A DNA stretch of 64,000 nucleotides from a bacterium (lineage in GTDB: Bacteria > Krumholzibacteriota > Krumholzibacteriia > LZORAL124-64-63). The DNA lies in contig JADJYS010000004.1 in the NCBI GenBank assembly GCA_016719645.1, positions 124,001-188,000 of the forward strand, given 5' to 3'. This document shows, piece by piece, positions 28,245-36,111 of the stretch. The translations under genes and the position numbers were made by a program. Positions within the stretch are counted from its first letter, which is position 1, and the number at the start of each line of letters is the position of its first letter. The notes beneath the pieces were generated by a model. The model was not told the DNA's origin, did no database searches, and worked only from the letters and a program-made list of their open reading frames with translations.

Positions 28245-29534
28245 ATGCATCTGTCCAACCTGATCTCCCTGCTGGGCGTGTTCGTGCTGATGGGGCTGGG
28301 GCTGGTCTTCAGCAACGGCCGGCGCCGCGTGCGCTGGCGCATCGTGGGCTGGGGGCTGGCCCTGCAGTTCGCCTTCGCCCTGCTGCTGCTGCGCACCCCC
28401 TGGGGCGGCAAGATCTTCGAGGGCGCGCGCATCGGGATCACCCGCGTGCTGGGCTTCACCGACGCCGGCGCCGCCTTCCTGTTCGGCAACCTCTTCCGCG
28501 GCAACGCCGACGTGGTGCGCTACCTGCAGCCGGGAGCCGAGGGCGGCTTCGTCCAGGTCACCAACTCCGCCACCGGCGAGTTGGTGCCCCTGGGCATCGT
28601 GTTCGCGATCCACGTCCTGCCGACGGTGATCTTCTTCTCCAGCCTGATGGCCGTGCTCTACCACCTCGGGATCATGCAGCGCGTGATCGCGGGCGTCTCC
28701 TGGGTCATGCGCCGCACGATGCAGACCAGCGGCTCGGAGACCCTTTCAGCCGCCGCCAACATCTTCGTGGGCCAGACCGAGGCGCCGCTGGTCATCCGCC
28801 CCTACATCAAGACCATGACCAACTCCGAGCTGATGGCCGTGATGACCGCGGGCTTCGCGACCGTCGCCGGCGGCGTCATGGCGGCCTACGTGCGCCTGGG
28901 CATCGACGCCGGGCACCTGCTGGCCGCCAGCGTCATGTCGGCGCCCGCGGCCCTGGTCATGGCCAAGATCATGTACCCCGAGACCGAGCGGTCCGCGACC
29001 GCCGGCGGGGCGAAGCTGGACATCCCGCGCGAGTACTCCGGGGTCATCGACGCCGCCGCCGGCGGCGCGGGCATCGGCCTGAAGCTGGCGGCCAACATCG
29101 GCGCGATGCTCTTGGCCTTCGTGGCCCTGGTCGCGATGGTCGACGCCGGCCTGGGCCTGGTCGGCCTCTCCCTGCAGCAGATCTTCGGCTGGGTCTTCGC
29201 CCCCATCGCCTGGACGATGGGCGTACCCTGGAGCGAGGCGGCGACCTTCGGCAACCTGCTGGGCACCAAGATCACGGTCAACGAGTTCCTGGGCTACATC
29301 CAGCTCGAGCGCGCCATCACCGACGGCACGCTCTCGCCGCGCAGCATCGTCATCGCCACCTACGCGCTGTGCGGGTTCGCCAACTTCTCGAGCATCGCCA
29401 TCCAGATCGGCGGCATCGGCAGCCTGGCCCCCGAGCGCCGCGGCGACGTGGCGCGCCTGGGCATGCGCGCGATGTTCGCCGGCGCCTTCGCCAGCTGGAT
29501 GACCGCCGCCGTCGCGGGCATCCTGACGACCTGA
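28245..29534 (+). CDS. Concentrative nucleoside transporter (CNT/NupC family)
   Basis: 429 residues, about ten membrane segments. CNT signatures are present: TSGSETLSAAANIFVGQTEAPLVIRPYI, ELMAVMTAGFATVAGGVMAAYV, and near the C terminus ATYALCGFANFSSIAIQIGGIGSLAPERR. These proteins import nucleosides by H+ or Na+ symport across the inner membrane. ATG preceded by GGAGG. It would supply substrates for the udk/hpt salvage genes 8 kb away. Followed at 22 nt by the thioesterase gene, possibly in the same transcript. Confidence 0.93.
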   Translation: MHLSNLISLLGVFVLMGLGLVFSNGRRRVRWRIVGWGLALQFAFALLLLRTPWGGKIFEGARIGITRVLGFTDAGAAFLFGNLFRGNADVVRYLQPGAEGGFVQVTNSATGELVPLGIVFAIHVLPTVIFFSSLMAVLYHLGIMQRVIAGVSWVMRRTMQTSGSETLSAAANIFVGQTEAPLVIRPYIKTMTNSELMAVMTAGFATVAGGVMAAYVRLGIDAGHLLAASVMSAPAALVMAKIMYPETERSATAGGAKLDIPREYSGVIDAAAGGAGIGLKLAANIGAMLLAFVALVAMVDAGLGLVGLSLQQIFGWVFAPIAWTMGVPWSEAATFGNLLGTKITVNEFLGYIQLERAITDGTLSPRSIVIATYALCGFANFSSIAIQIGGIGSLAPERRGDVARLGMRAMFAGAFASWMTAAVAGILTT

Positions 29535-29556
29535 CCGCCGCCCCGGGAGTGACGCC

Positions 29557-29988
29557 GTGCCCCGCGCCCAGCTGACGCCGCTGCCCCGCTACCCGTTCGC
29601 CTGCGAACTGGCCGTGCGCGTCACCGACCTGAACTACGGCGGCCACCTGGCCCACGACCGCCTGCTGTCCCTGCTGCACGAGGCCCGCGTCGCCTTCCTG
29701 GCCGCGCGGGGCTGGAGCGAGCCGGACTGCGGCGGGGTCGCCCTGATCCTGGGCGACGCGGTGATCGTCTACCAGGGCGAGGCCTTCGCCGGCGACCGGT
29801 TGCGGATCGAGGTGGGCGTGGCCGAGACCGGCCGCGCCGGCTTCCGGCTGGCCTACCGCGTGACGCGCGCAGACGCGCCGATCGCCCTGGCCGAGACGGG
29901 ACTGGCCGGCTTCGACTACGCCGCCCGGCGCGTGGCGCCCCTGCCGGCGGCCGTGCGCGACACCCTGGAAGGGATGCGGGATGTCTGA
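29557..29988 (+). CDS. Acyl-CoA thioesterase, 4HBT hotdog fold
   Basis: 143 residues with a GTG start and GGGAG upstream. The hotdog motif is FACELAVRVTDLNYGGHLAHDRLLSLLHEARVAFL (Asn-Gly-His-type active-site region with Asp and an acidic residue in the following helix); the central strand is VIVYQGEAFAGDRLRIEVGV. It most resembles YbgC/FcbC-like 4-hydroxybenzoyl-CoA thioesterases. Specificity cannot be assigned. The stop overlaps the next gene's start by 8 nt, indicating coupling with the methyltransferase gene. Confidence 0.85.
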   Translation: MPRAQLTPLPRYPFACELAVRVTDLNYGGHLAHDRLLSLLHEARVAFLAARGWSEPDCGGVALILGDAVIVYQGEAFAGDRLRIEVGVAETGRAGFRLAYRVTRADAPIALAETGLAGFDYAARRVAPLPAAVRDTLEGMRDV

Positions 29989-30787
29989 ACCCATCACCAG
30001 CCCCGGCAACGAGCGGATCAAGCGGCTGGTCCGCCTGCGCGAACGCCGCGACCGGCAGCGCGAGGGCGTCATCCTGCTGGACGAGCTGCGCGTGGTCCGC
30101 CGCGCGCTGGAGGCGGGCCTGGTCCTGGACGAGGCCTACGCCTGCCCCGAGGTCCTGGCCGAGCACGGCGGCGGGGACCTGTTGGAGGACCTGCGGCGCT
30201 CGGGGATCGAGCTCGTCGAAGTGACCCCGCGCGTGCTGGAGAAGGCCGCCTACCGCGCGAAGCCCGAAGGCCTGATCGCCGTCGCGCGCCCGCCCGCCTG
30301 GTCGCTGGACACGCTCGCCCTGCCGCCCGAACCCCTGGTGCTGGTCCTGGAGGGCGTGGAGAAGCCGGGCAACCTGGGCGCGGTGGTGCGCACCGCCAGC
30401 GGCGCGGGCGTCGCCGCGGTGCTGGCCTGCGGCGCGGGCGCCGACCCCTGGAACCCCAACGCCCTGCGCGCCTCGACCGGCGCGGTGTTCACCGTGCCGA
30501 CGGTCAGCGCCGGCGCCGCGGAGATCCTGGACTTCCTGCGCGCGCGCGGCATCCCGCTCTTGGCGACCACGCCGGCGGCGCCCGACCTGCACACCGCCTG
30601 CGACCTGACCGGCCCGGTGGCGGTGCTGCTGGGCGCCGAGGACACGGGACTTTCGAGCGAGATGCTCGCGGCGGCCGGCCGCCGCTGCCGCATCCCCATG
30701 CTGGGGACGGCCGACTCCCTGAACGTCAGCGTGGCGGCGGCGCTGCTCGCCTACGAGGCGCTCCGCCAGAGGAGCGCGCGGCGATGA
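29981..30787 (+). CDS. TrmH/SpoU family RNA 2'-O-methyltransferase
   Basis: 268 residues. The N-terminal substrate-binding domain (SPGNERIKRLVRLRERRDRQREGVILLDE) is followed by a SPOUT knot domain with the three SpoU motifs: VLEGVEKPGNLGAVVRTASGAG, VAVLLGAEDTGLSSE, and CRIPMLGTADSLNVSVAAALLAYE. It transfers methyl from SAM to a ribose 2'-OH in tRNA or 23S rRNA; RlmB, TrmH or TsnR-like specificity cannot be separated here. It overlaps the thioesterase by 8 nt and the EamA gene by 4 nt (ATGA). Confidence 0.92.
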   Translation: MSEPITSPGNERIKRLVRLRERRDRQREGVILLDELRVVRRALEAGLVLDEAYACPEVLAEHGGGDLLEDLRRSGIELVEVTPRVLEKAAYRAKPEGLIAVARPPAWSLDTLALPPEPLVLVLEGVEKPGNLGAVVRTASGAGVAAVLACGAGADPWNPNALRASTGAVFTVPTVSAGAAEILDFLRARGIPLLATTPAAPDLHTACDLTGPVAVLLGAEDTGLSSEMLAAAGRRCRIPMLGTADSLNVSVAAALLAYEALRQRSARR

Positions 30788-31209
30788 AGCCCTACCTGTT
30801 CGCCCTGCTGACCGCCGCGGCCTGGGGCATCGGCGGCTACTTCGAGAAGCGCGGCCTGCACCTCGGCCACCTGCCGCCGCAGCTGGGCATCACGATCCGC
30901 ACGGCGGTGGCGCTGGTGATCCTGGGCGCGGTCAGCGCGCCCCACTGGAAGGCCCTGGCGACCGCGGGGCCGCGCTCGCTGCTCTACATGGTCGTCGGCG
31001 GCGGCGTGGTGGCGGGCTCGATCGGCATGCTCTGCTTCTACACGGCCATCAAGGGCGCGCCGCTGACGCGCGTCATGCCCATCGCCTTCACCTCGCCCCT
31101 GTTCGGGGCGCTGCTGGCGCTGACGCTGGGCGGCGAACCCGTCACGCTCAAGACGCTGCTCGGGATGGCGCTGACCGTGGGCGGGATCGTGCTGCTGACG
31201 ATCGGCTAG
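30784..31209 (+). CDS. EamA/DMT-type single-domain membrane protein
   Basis: 141 residues and five hydrophobic segments, one half of the ten-helix EamA transporters (AAAWGIGGYFEKRG at the start; PIAFTSPLFGALLALTLGGEPVTLKTLLGMALTVGGIVLLTIG at the end, the typical final helix pair). Single-domain members usually dimerise. Substrate unknown. The start overlaps the RNA methyltransferase stop; the 3' end is 12 nt from the convergent ABC permease gene. Confidence 0.82.
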   Translation: MKPYLFALLTAAAWGIGGYFEKRGLHLGHLPPQLGITIRTAVALVILGAVSAPHWKALATAGPRSLLYMVVGGGVVAGSIGMLCFYTAIKGAPLTRVMPIAFTSPLFGALLALTLGGEPVTLKTLLGMALTVGGIVLLTIG

Positions 31210-31221
31210 ACTACCGCCGCC

Positions 31222-32868
31222 TCAGTCGCTCCCGCGCGTCAGGCCCTCCCAGGCGCAGGCGTCCAGTTCCACGGGCGACTCCGTCCGTCGGAACGCCCGC
31301 AGCGCCAGCTCGAACATCCCCGCCGTCACCGCCAACGACAGCACCCACATCCCGGCGGCGCCGCCCGGCACGGCCTCGAGCAGGCGCCGGGCCGTGTCCG
31401 TGAACAGCACCTCCCAGACCCACGGGCGGGACAGGCCCGCGAACAGCAGGACGTAGGGCGCCAGGTGCAGCAGCATCAGGACGCCCAGGACGCCCGCGAA
31501 GACGGCCTGGCGCCCGCGCCGGCGCGAGCCCGCCTTCAGCCGCGGCAGGTAGAGGGCCAGGCCGCCGAACCAGCAGACCGCGATCAGCGCCAGCATCAGC
31601 GGGAAGTGCGGCCCCCGCCCCTCGGGGGGCGCCGCGTCGGAACCGTAGGCCAGCGGCGCCCAACCGCGGACGACCGGCGTGGTGCGCGGCGCCTGCGCGC
31701 CGTCCGCCGGCACGCGGCCGTCCCAGTCGATCCGCCAGCGATCGCGCGGGATGCCCGTCTCGACCCGCTCCCCCGAGGCGCCGTCGAAGGCGACGACCCC
31801 GGGCAACGCCGTCGACGGCCGCGACGCCACCCAGGCGCCGCCGGCCGCGTAGCCGAGGACGAACAGGAGCAGGCACGCCAGCGTGATCGGCGCGAAGATG
31901 CGGCGGCGGTCCGCCGGCCAGGCGTCGACCCAGCGCAGGTTCGCCAGCAGCTGGCCGGTGATCGACACCAGCATGTAGGCGGTGATCGGGATCAGCGTGA
32001 AGCGCAGGTCGCTGTCCGGCGCGAGGGCCGCGACGACGCCGGCGTCGACCAGGCCGAACAGGCACAGGACCGGCGCCGCCATCCACAGGATGCCCTTCCC
32101 CTTCGGCGCGGTGCGCACGACGATCCAGGCCAGGGCGGCGTCGCGGCGCAGGCCCCGCAGGGCGCGCGGGCGGGCGCCGGCGGCGGCGGGCGCGGCCCGC
32201 ACCGCCCGCGGCGCCGCATCGTCGGCGAGCGGGGCCACGCCGTAGGCCGGCGGCACCCGTCGCGCGCCGGCCGCGACGATCGGCACGGCCGCCGCCAGCG
32301 CGATGGCCGCGGCGTACCAGGGCCGCGCCGCGAACAGCACCAGCAGCAGCAGCACCGCGCCCAGGGCGGGCAGCGACGCCAGCACGTGGCGCCGGCCGCC
32401 CGGGATCTCCGCCAGCTCGGGCCGGCGCGCCTGCAGCGCGGCCACGCAGGGCACGACGGCGGCCGCCAGGACCAGCGCGTCGACGGCGAAGCGCGGCCAG
32501 TCGACCCGGCGCTGCGGGCTCAGGAAGTCGAAGACGGCGAACTGCAGGCCCGACACCGCGAACAGCATCGCCAGGAACGTCCAGGCGGCCAGGACCGAGC
32601 CCAGCAGCGAGGCCGACCACAGCTCGCGCGCGGGCACCGGCAGGGACAGGTCGAAGCGCGTGCAGCGCAGGCGCACCTGCCCCAGCAGCAGGTAGCAGCC
32701 GACCAGGACCCAGGCGCCGCCCAGGTATTCGGCCCTGGTCACCTCGCCCGTCGCGGCGACCCGCAGGCCGATCAGGCCCGTGAAGAACAGGCCCGCCACC
32801 ACGGCGAACAGCAGCCACCGCCGGACCGTCCGCAGGGCGGGGTTGCGCAGCAGCAGCGCGCGGTTCAC
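31222..32868 (-). CDS. ABC transporter permease (ABC-2-like) of a GntR-controlled efflux system
   Basis: 548 residues with about ten to twelve hydrophobic segments and a ~100-residue soluble loop (residues ~360-440, ASRPSTALPGVVAFDGASGERVETG). GTG at 32868 overlaps the ATPase stop (GTGA). No specific family motif is recognised; the permease call rests on topology and on the gntR-ATPase-permease order, which matches YtrA/YtrB-type systems. Substrate unknown: export of antibiotics, peptides or lipids would be typical. Confidence 0.78.
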   Translation of the reverse strand: MNRALLLRNPALRTVRRWLLFAVVAGLFFTGLIGLRVAATGEVTRAEYLGGAWVLVGCYLLLGQVRLRCTRFDLSLPVPARELWSASLLGSVLAAWTFLAMLFAVSGLQFAVFDFLSPQRRVDWPRFAVDALVLAAAVVPCVAALQARRPELAEIPGGRRHVLASLPALGAVLLLLVLFAARPWYAAAIALAAAVPIVAAGARRVPPAYGVAPLADDAAPRAVRAAPAAAGARPRALRGLRRDAALAWIVVRTAPKGKGILWMAAPVLCLFGLVDAGVVAALAPDSDLRFTLIPITAYMLVSITGQLLANLRWVDAWPADRRRIFAPITLACLLLFVLGYAAGGAWVASRPSTALPGVVAFDGASGERVETGIPRDRWRIDWDGRVPADGAQAPRTTPVVRGWAPLAYGSDAAPPEGRGPHFPLMLALIAVCWFGGLALYLPRLKAGSRRRGRQAVFAGVLGVLMLLHLAPYVLLFAGLSRPWVWEVLFTDTARRLLEAVPGGAAGMWVLSLAVTAGMFELALRAFRRTESPVELDACAWEGLTRGSD

Positions 32869-33761
32869 GACGCGCCTCCCACCAGCTCGATGAACATGTC
32901 CTCCAGCGACAGCGGGCGGCAGGCGGCGCCGGCCAGGCCGGGCGCGTCGGCCAGCGCGGCGCGGCATTCCTCGGCCCCCATCTCGAAGACCGCGCGCACC
33001 GCGTCCGGCCGCTCGCGCACGCAGAGGCAGCGGCCGTGGGCCAGCAGCAGCCGGCGGGCGTCGGGCGCGTCGGGGGGCAGCAGGGCCAGGCAGTAGCCCT
33101 CGCGGATGGCGTCGAGGTCGCTGTCGATCCAGACCTGCCCGTCGTGCAGCATCAGGAGGCGGCTGGCCATGCGCTCGACGTCGGTCATGTGGTGGGACGA
33201 GAAGAGGATCGTCGTGCCGGCCTCGTTCAACAGCTGGATCGAGGTCTCCAGGAACTCGCGGCGCGCGTGCGGGTCGAGCCCGCCGGCCGGCTCGTCCAGC
33301 ACCAGCAGGTCCGGGCGGTGGGAGACCGCGCAGAGCAGGGCGGCCTGGCGCGCCTGGCCCTTGCTCAGCTTGCCGATCCGGCGGTCGGTCGGCAGCTGGA
33401 AGCGGCCGATCAGGCGCTGCGCGCAGTCCTCGTCCCAGTCCGGGAACAGGCCGCGGTGCAGGTCCATGACCCCGGCCAGGGTCAGGAAGCCCGGCAGGGC
33501 CTGGTCCTCGCCCACGAAGCCGATGCGCGACTTGACCGCGACCGCCTCGCGCCGCGGGTCCATGCCGAACACCCGCACCGACCCCGCCTGGGGCTCGAGC
33601 ATGCCCATGACCAGGTGCAGCAGGGTCGTCTTGCCGGCGCCGTTCTTGCCCAGCAGCCCGACGACCTCGCCCGGCTCCACGCGGAAGCCGATCCCGTCCA
33701 GCACGGGCGCGCCCTGCACGTAGCCGCGGCGGACGTCGCGGAATTCGACGATCGGGTTCAT
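32865..33761 (-). CDS. ABC transporter ATP-binding protein
   Basis: 298 residues. Walker A GKNGAGKTT (38-46), signature LSKGQARQAAL, Walker B LLVLDEPAGGLD and switch His in LFSSHHM are all present, so it should be an active ATPase. The C-terminal ~75 residues after the nucleotide-binding domain (LAHGRCLCVRERPDAVRAVFEMGAEECRAAL) form a small accessory domain seen in drug-export ATPases. Stop and start overlaps on both sides (GTGA with the permease, ATGA with gntR) make this a tightly coupled three-gene operon. Confidence 0.93.
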   Translation of the reverse strand: MNPIVEFRDVRRGYVQGAPVLDGIGFRVEPGEVVGLLGKNGAGKTTLLHLVMGMLEPQAGSVRVFGMDPRREAVAVKSRIGFVGEDQALPGFLTLAGVMDLHRGLFPDWDEDCAQRLIGRFQLPTDRRIGKLSKGQARQAALLCAVSHRPDLLVLDEPAGGLDPHARREFLETSIQLLNEAGTTILFSSHHMTDVERMASRLLMLHDGQVWIDSDLDAIREGYCLALLPPDAPDARRLLLAHGRCLCVRERPDAVRAVFEMGAEECRAALADAPGLAGAACRPLSLEDMFIELVGGAS

Positions 33762-34138
33762 CGCTCCTCCTTCGCCATCAGCTTGCGCAGGCGGGCCGCG
33801 GCCTCGTCGGCCTCGACGCCGAACTGGACGGCCAGGGCCGCGGCGGGGCGCAGCGCCTCGTCGAGCTGGGCGAGGCGGCTGCGGCGCATCTCGTCGGCCG
33901 GCAGGCCGCGCACGACCAGCGGGCGGCCGGGCCTGCGTTCGAGCCAGCCGTCGCGCTCCAGGAGGCCGTAGGCTTTGCTGATGGTCATCGGATTGACTCC
34001 CAGGGGTTCGGAGAGGGCGCGGATCGACGGCAGCTCGTCCCCCGGCTTCAGGACGCCCGCGGCGATCTGGAAGCGGACCTGATCCACGAGCTGCCGGTAG
34101 ACGGCGACGCCGCTGTGGGGATCCAGGGTGAAGGGCAT
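33758..34138 (-). CDS. GntR-family repressor, YtrA subfamily
   Basis: 126 residues. The winged helix (VYRQLVDQVRFQIAAGVLKPGDELPSIRALSEPLGVNPMTISKAYGLLERDGWLERRPGRPLVV) is followed by a short ~45-residue helical tail, the length of YtrA-type regulators, which have no large ligand-binding domain. They usually repress an adjacent ABC transporter operon. Here the gene is first in that operon, and a perfect 22-bp palindrome sits 27 nt upstream of its ATG. AAGGAA is the likely ribosome site. Confidence 0.93.
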   Translation of the reverse strand: MPFTLDPHSGVAVYRQLVDQVRFQIAAGVLKPGDELPSIRALSEPLGVNPMTISKAYGLLERDGWLERRPGRPLVVRGLPADEMRRSRLAQLDEALRPAAALAVQFGVEADEAAARLRKLMAKEER

Positions 34139-34164
34139 CGGTGGTTCCTTCCGTCGTGTCGTCG

Positions 34165-34203
34165 GTGCATTAGTATACTAATGCACTAATCCACCGCCGT
34201 CAA
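34165..34203 (-). promoter_or_regulatory. gntR-ABC operon promoter with 22-bp palindromic operator
   Basis: Bases 34165-34186 are a perfect palindrome, each half GTGCATTAGTA. On the minus strand, TTGACG (34203-34198) and TAGTAT (34180-34175) are spaced by 17 nt, so the proposed -10 element is inside the palindrome. That layout predicts repression by the GntR protein encoded 27 nt downstream. Confidence 0.7.
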
Positions 34204-34255
34204 GACGCGGCTGGCCGGGAATTGTTTCATCCGGATACAGGAGTATTCGAGTCGG

Positions 34256-34284
34256 TTGAGATCGCCCCCGGCAACGACCATGAT
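34256..34284 (+). promoter_or_regulatory. Candidate promoter of rubrerythrin
   Basis: TTGAGA (34256-34261), 17-nt spacer, CATGAT (34279-34284): five and four matches to the sigma-70 hexamers, 39 nt before the ATG. Confidence 0.4.
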
Positions 34285-34322
34285 TGCGGGCATCGATCCA
34301 CGCCCACCGCCAAGGAGGCCCC

Positions 34323-34832
34323 ATGCGCGCGATGACCGAGCACAATCTGAAGGACGCGTTCGCCGGCGAGAGCCAGGCGCACATGAAGTACCTGGCCTTC
34401 GCCGACAAGGCCGCCCAGGACGGCTTCCCCCAGGTGGCCCTGCTGTTCAAGGCCATCAGCTACGCCGAGCAGGTGCACGCCGTGAACCACCTGAAGGAGC
34501 TCGCCGGCGTGGGCGACACCGCGGCGAACCTGGAAGGCGCCCTCGGCGGCGAGACCTTCGAGGTGGACGAGATGTACCCCGCCTACATGGCGGTGGCCCA
34601 GCTGCAGCAGGAGAAGGGCGCCCAGCGCAGCATCCGCTTCGCGATCGAAGCGGAGAAGATCCACGCCGACATGTACCGCGCGGCGCTCGAAGCGGTCCAG
34701 GCGGGCAAGGACATCGACGTCACGAAGGTGTCGATCTGCCCCGTCTGCGGCCACACCGTCTTCGGCGACGCGCACGAGCGCTGCCCCGTCTGCAACGTGC
34801 CGGCCGACAAGTACGTGGCGTTCACGGCCTAG
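34323..34832 (+). CDS. Rubrerythrin
   Basis: 169 residues. A ferritin-like four-helix domain with the Glu/His ligands (AFAGESQAHMKYLAFA, YAEQVHAVNHL, MYPAYMAVAQLQQEKGAQRSIRFAIEAEKIHADMY) is followed by a C-terminal rubredoxin domain with Cys 139, 142, 154 and 157 (CPVCG...CPVC). It reduces hydrogen peroxide in anaerobes and microaerophiles, protecting iron-sulfur and radical enzymes. ATG at 34323 is chosen over an upstream TTG because AAGGAGG lies 5 nt before it. Divergent from gntR and followed by a terminator-like hairpin. Confidence 0.95.
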   Translation: MRAMTEHNLKDAFAGESQAHMKYLAFADKAAQDGFPQVALLFKAISYAEQVHAVNHLKELAGVGDTAANLEGALGGETFEVDEMYPAYMAVAQLQQEKGAQRSIRFAIEAEKIHADMYRAALEAVQAGKDIDVTKVSICPVCGHTVFGDAHERCPVCNVPADKYVAFTA

Positions 34833-34858
34833 CGCGGCGACGGCCGCCCTGTTACCAT

Positions 34859-34888
34859 GCGAAGGCCGGGCGCGGGCCCGGCCTTCGC
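34859..34888. terminator. 13-bp perfect hairpin after rubrerythrin
   Basis: GCGAAGGCCGGGC (34859-34871) pairs perfectly with 34876-34888 across a 4-nt loop, 26 nt past the rubrerythrin stop. The following bases are only weakly T-rich, and the hairpin sits in the leader of arfB, so it may attenuate rather than fully terminate. Confidence 0.55.
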
Positions 34889-34906
34889 TTCGTCATGGAG
34901 AGCACG

Positions 34907-35326
34907 ATGATCGAGGTCACGCCGGACATCCGCATCGCCGAGGACGAGCTGTCCTTCAGCTTCGTGCGCGCGTCGGGTCCCGGCGGCCAGAACGTCAACA
35001 AGGTCTCCACCGCGGTGCAGCTGCGCTTCGACGCCGCGAACTCCCCGAACCTGCCCGAGGCGGTGCGGGCGCGCGCCCTGCGCCTGGCCGGCCGCCGCGC
35101 CACCACCGAAGGCGTCATCGTCCTGGACGCCCGCCGCCACCGCACCCAGGAACGCAACCGCCAGGACGCCGTCGAACGCCTGGTCGCGCTCCTGCAACGA
35201 GCCGCCGAACTCCCGAAGCCCCGCACTTCGACCAAGCCCACCCGGGCCTCCCGCATCAAGCGCCTCGACGACAAACGCCGCCGGGCTGCTGTCAAACGTG
35301 CGCGCATCCAACGCGACGAAGAATAG
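34907..35326 (+). CDS. arfB: Alternative ribosome-rescue factor / peptidyl-tRNA hydrolase ArfB
   Basis: 139 residues. Class I release-factor domain with the GGQ loop (SGPGGQNVNKVSTAVQLRF, GGQ at 26-28) and a Lys/Arg-rich C-terminal tail (KPTRASRIKRLDDKRRRAAVKRARIQR) that in ArfB enters the empty mRNA channel. It has no codon-recognition domain. It frees stalled ribosomes by hydrolysing peptidyl-tRNA. The ATG at 34907 with GGAG 6 nt upstream is preferred to an in-frame ATG at 34895. Confidence 0.95.
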   Translation: MIEVTPDIRIAEDELSFSFVRASGPGGQNVNKVSTAVQLRFDAANSPNLPEAVRARALRLAGRRATTEGVIVLDARRHRTQERNRQDAVERLVALLQRAAELPKPRTSTKPTRASRIKRLDDKRRRAAVKRARIQRDEE

Positions 35327-35331
35327 CTTCC

Positions 35332-35553
35332 CGACGGAATGTCCCCTGCCCTCTCCCCGCTGCTGTTCGACTTGGGTCTGCACATCCTGTCGTGTCAGGG
35401 GTGTCTGGAGGGTTCCTGCGCCAGGAGGGCGCAGGGACCCGGAAGTCAAGCGCGCCGGGCACAGGAGGTGCCCGGCGCGCGTCCCCTGACACGACAGGAT
35501 GTGCAGACCCAAGTCGAACAGCAGCGAGGAGAGTCGCAGGGACCATTCCGTCG
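35332..35553. repeat. Large structured inverted-repeat element, copy 1
   Basis: The core is a perfect 42-bp inverted repeat (35360-35401 and 35483-35524) whose arms include TTCGACTTGGGTCTGCACATC. The 81-nt interior folds into two further hairpins: one near 35411-35445 (GGGTTCCTGCGCC with GGCGCAGGGACCC) and one near 35450-35481 (GCGCGCCGGGCAC with GTGCCCGGCGCGC). Outer flanks (CGACGGAAT at 35332 and ATTCCGTCG at 35545) extend the stem. Located between arfB and the convergent membrane-protein gene. A diverged second copy lies at 37811-38040. Confidence 0.85.
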
Positions 35554-35558
35554 CGAAT

Positions 35559-36083
35559 CTACTTCTTCGAGAGGCCCAGGATGATGCCGAGCACCAGGCC
35601 CCAGAGGGCGGCCAGGCCGATCTGGTAGTCGGGCGGGAGGCTGAAGGTGACGGTGTGGGCGGGGATCCAGAACCAGATGAGGGTCCACCACGCGGTCGTG
35701 ATCCCCGCGTAACCGCGGCGGCGCAGGATGACGTTGTCCTCCCAGCGGTGGAAGGCCATCATCTGCGGGCCGAAGAAGAGGTTGGTGAGCACCGAGACGG
35801 CCAGGGCGCGGCCGACACCCGATGCGCACCAGGCGGGCAGCAGGCCGTGTTCGAGCAGGCCCGCCACGAAGCCCTTCATGCCGGTGAAGCCGAACTTGAT
35901 GACCAGGCCCAGCACGGCCCAGGCCACGGTCTTGAGCGCCAGCTGGGCGGGCGTGCAGGGCAGGGCGGGGCGGCGCGCGCGCAGGCTCGCGGCGACGACC
36001 TCGCCCAGGGTGCCGAGCAGCGCGAACTGCAGGGCGGCCGAGAGCAGCGGTTGGGCGCGCACCCAGTCGGCGTAGGAAGTCAC
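35559..36083 (-). CDS. Integral membrane protein of unknown function (distantly Mpv17/PMP22-like)
   Basis: 174 residues, about four hydrophobic segments. The segment NLFFGPQMMAFHRWEDNV and the C-terminal WWTLIWFWIPAHTVTFSLPPDYQIGLAALWGLVLGIILG resemble the W..W..iPah..nF..P...R.......w...Lg pattern of Mpv17/PMP22 channel-like proteins; this is a tentative similarity only. GTG start with GGAGG upstream. It follows the lipoprotein gene (28-nt gap) and ends at the repeat element. Confidence 0.6.
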   Translation of the reverse strand: MTSYADWVRAQPLLSAALQFALLGTLGEVVAASLRARRPALPCTPAQLALKTVAWAVLGLVIKFGFTGMKGFVAGLLEHGLLPAWCASGVGRALAVSVLTNLFFGPQMMAFHRWEDNVILRRRGYAGITTAWWTLIWFWIPAHTVTFSLPPDYQIGLAALWGLVLGIILGLSKK

Positions 36084-36111
36084 GGGGATCCTCCGGGAAG
36101 CGGCGGGAAGT

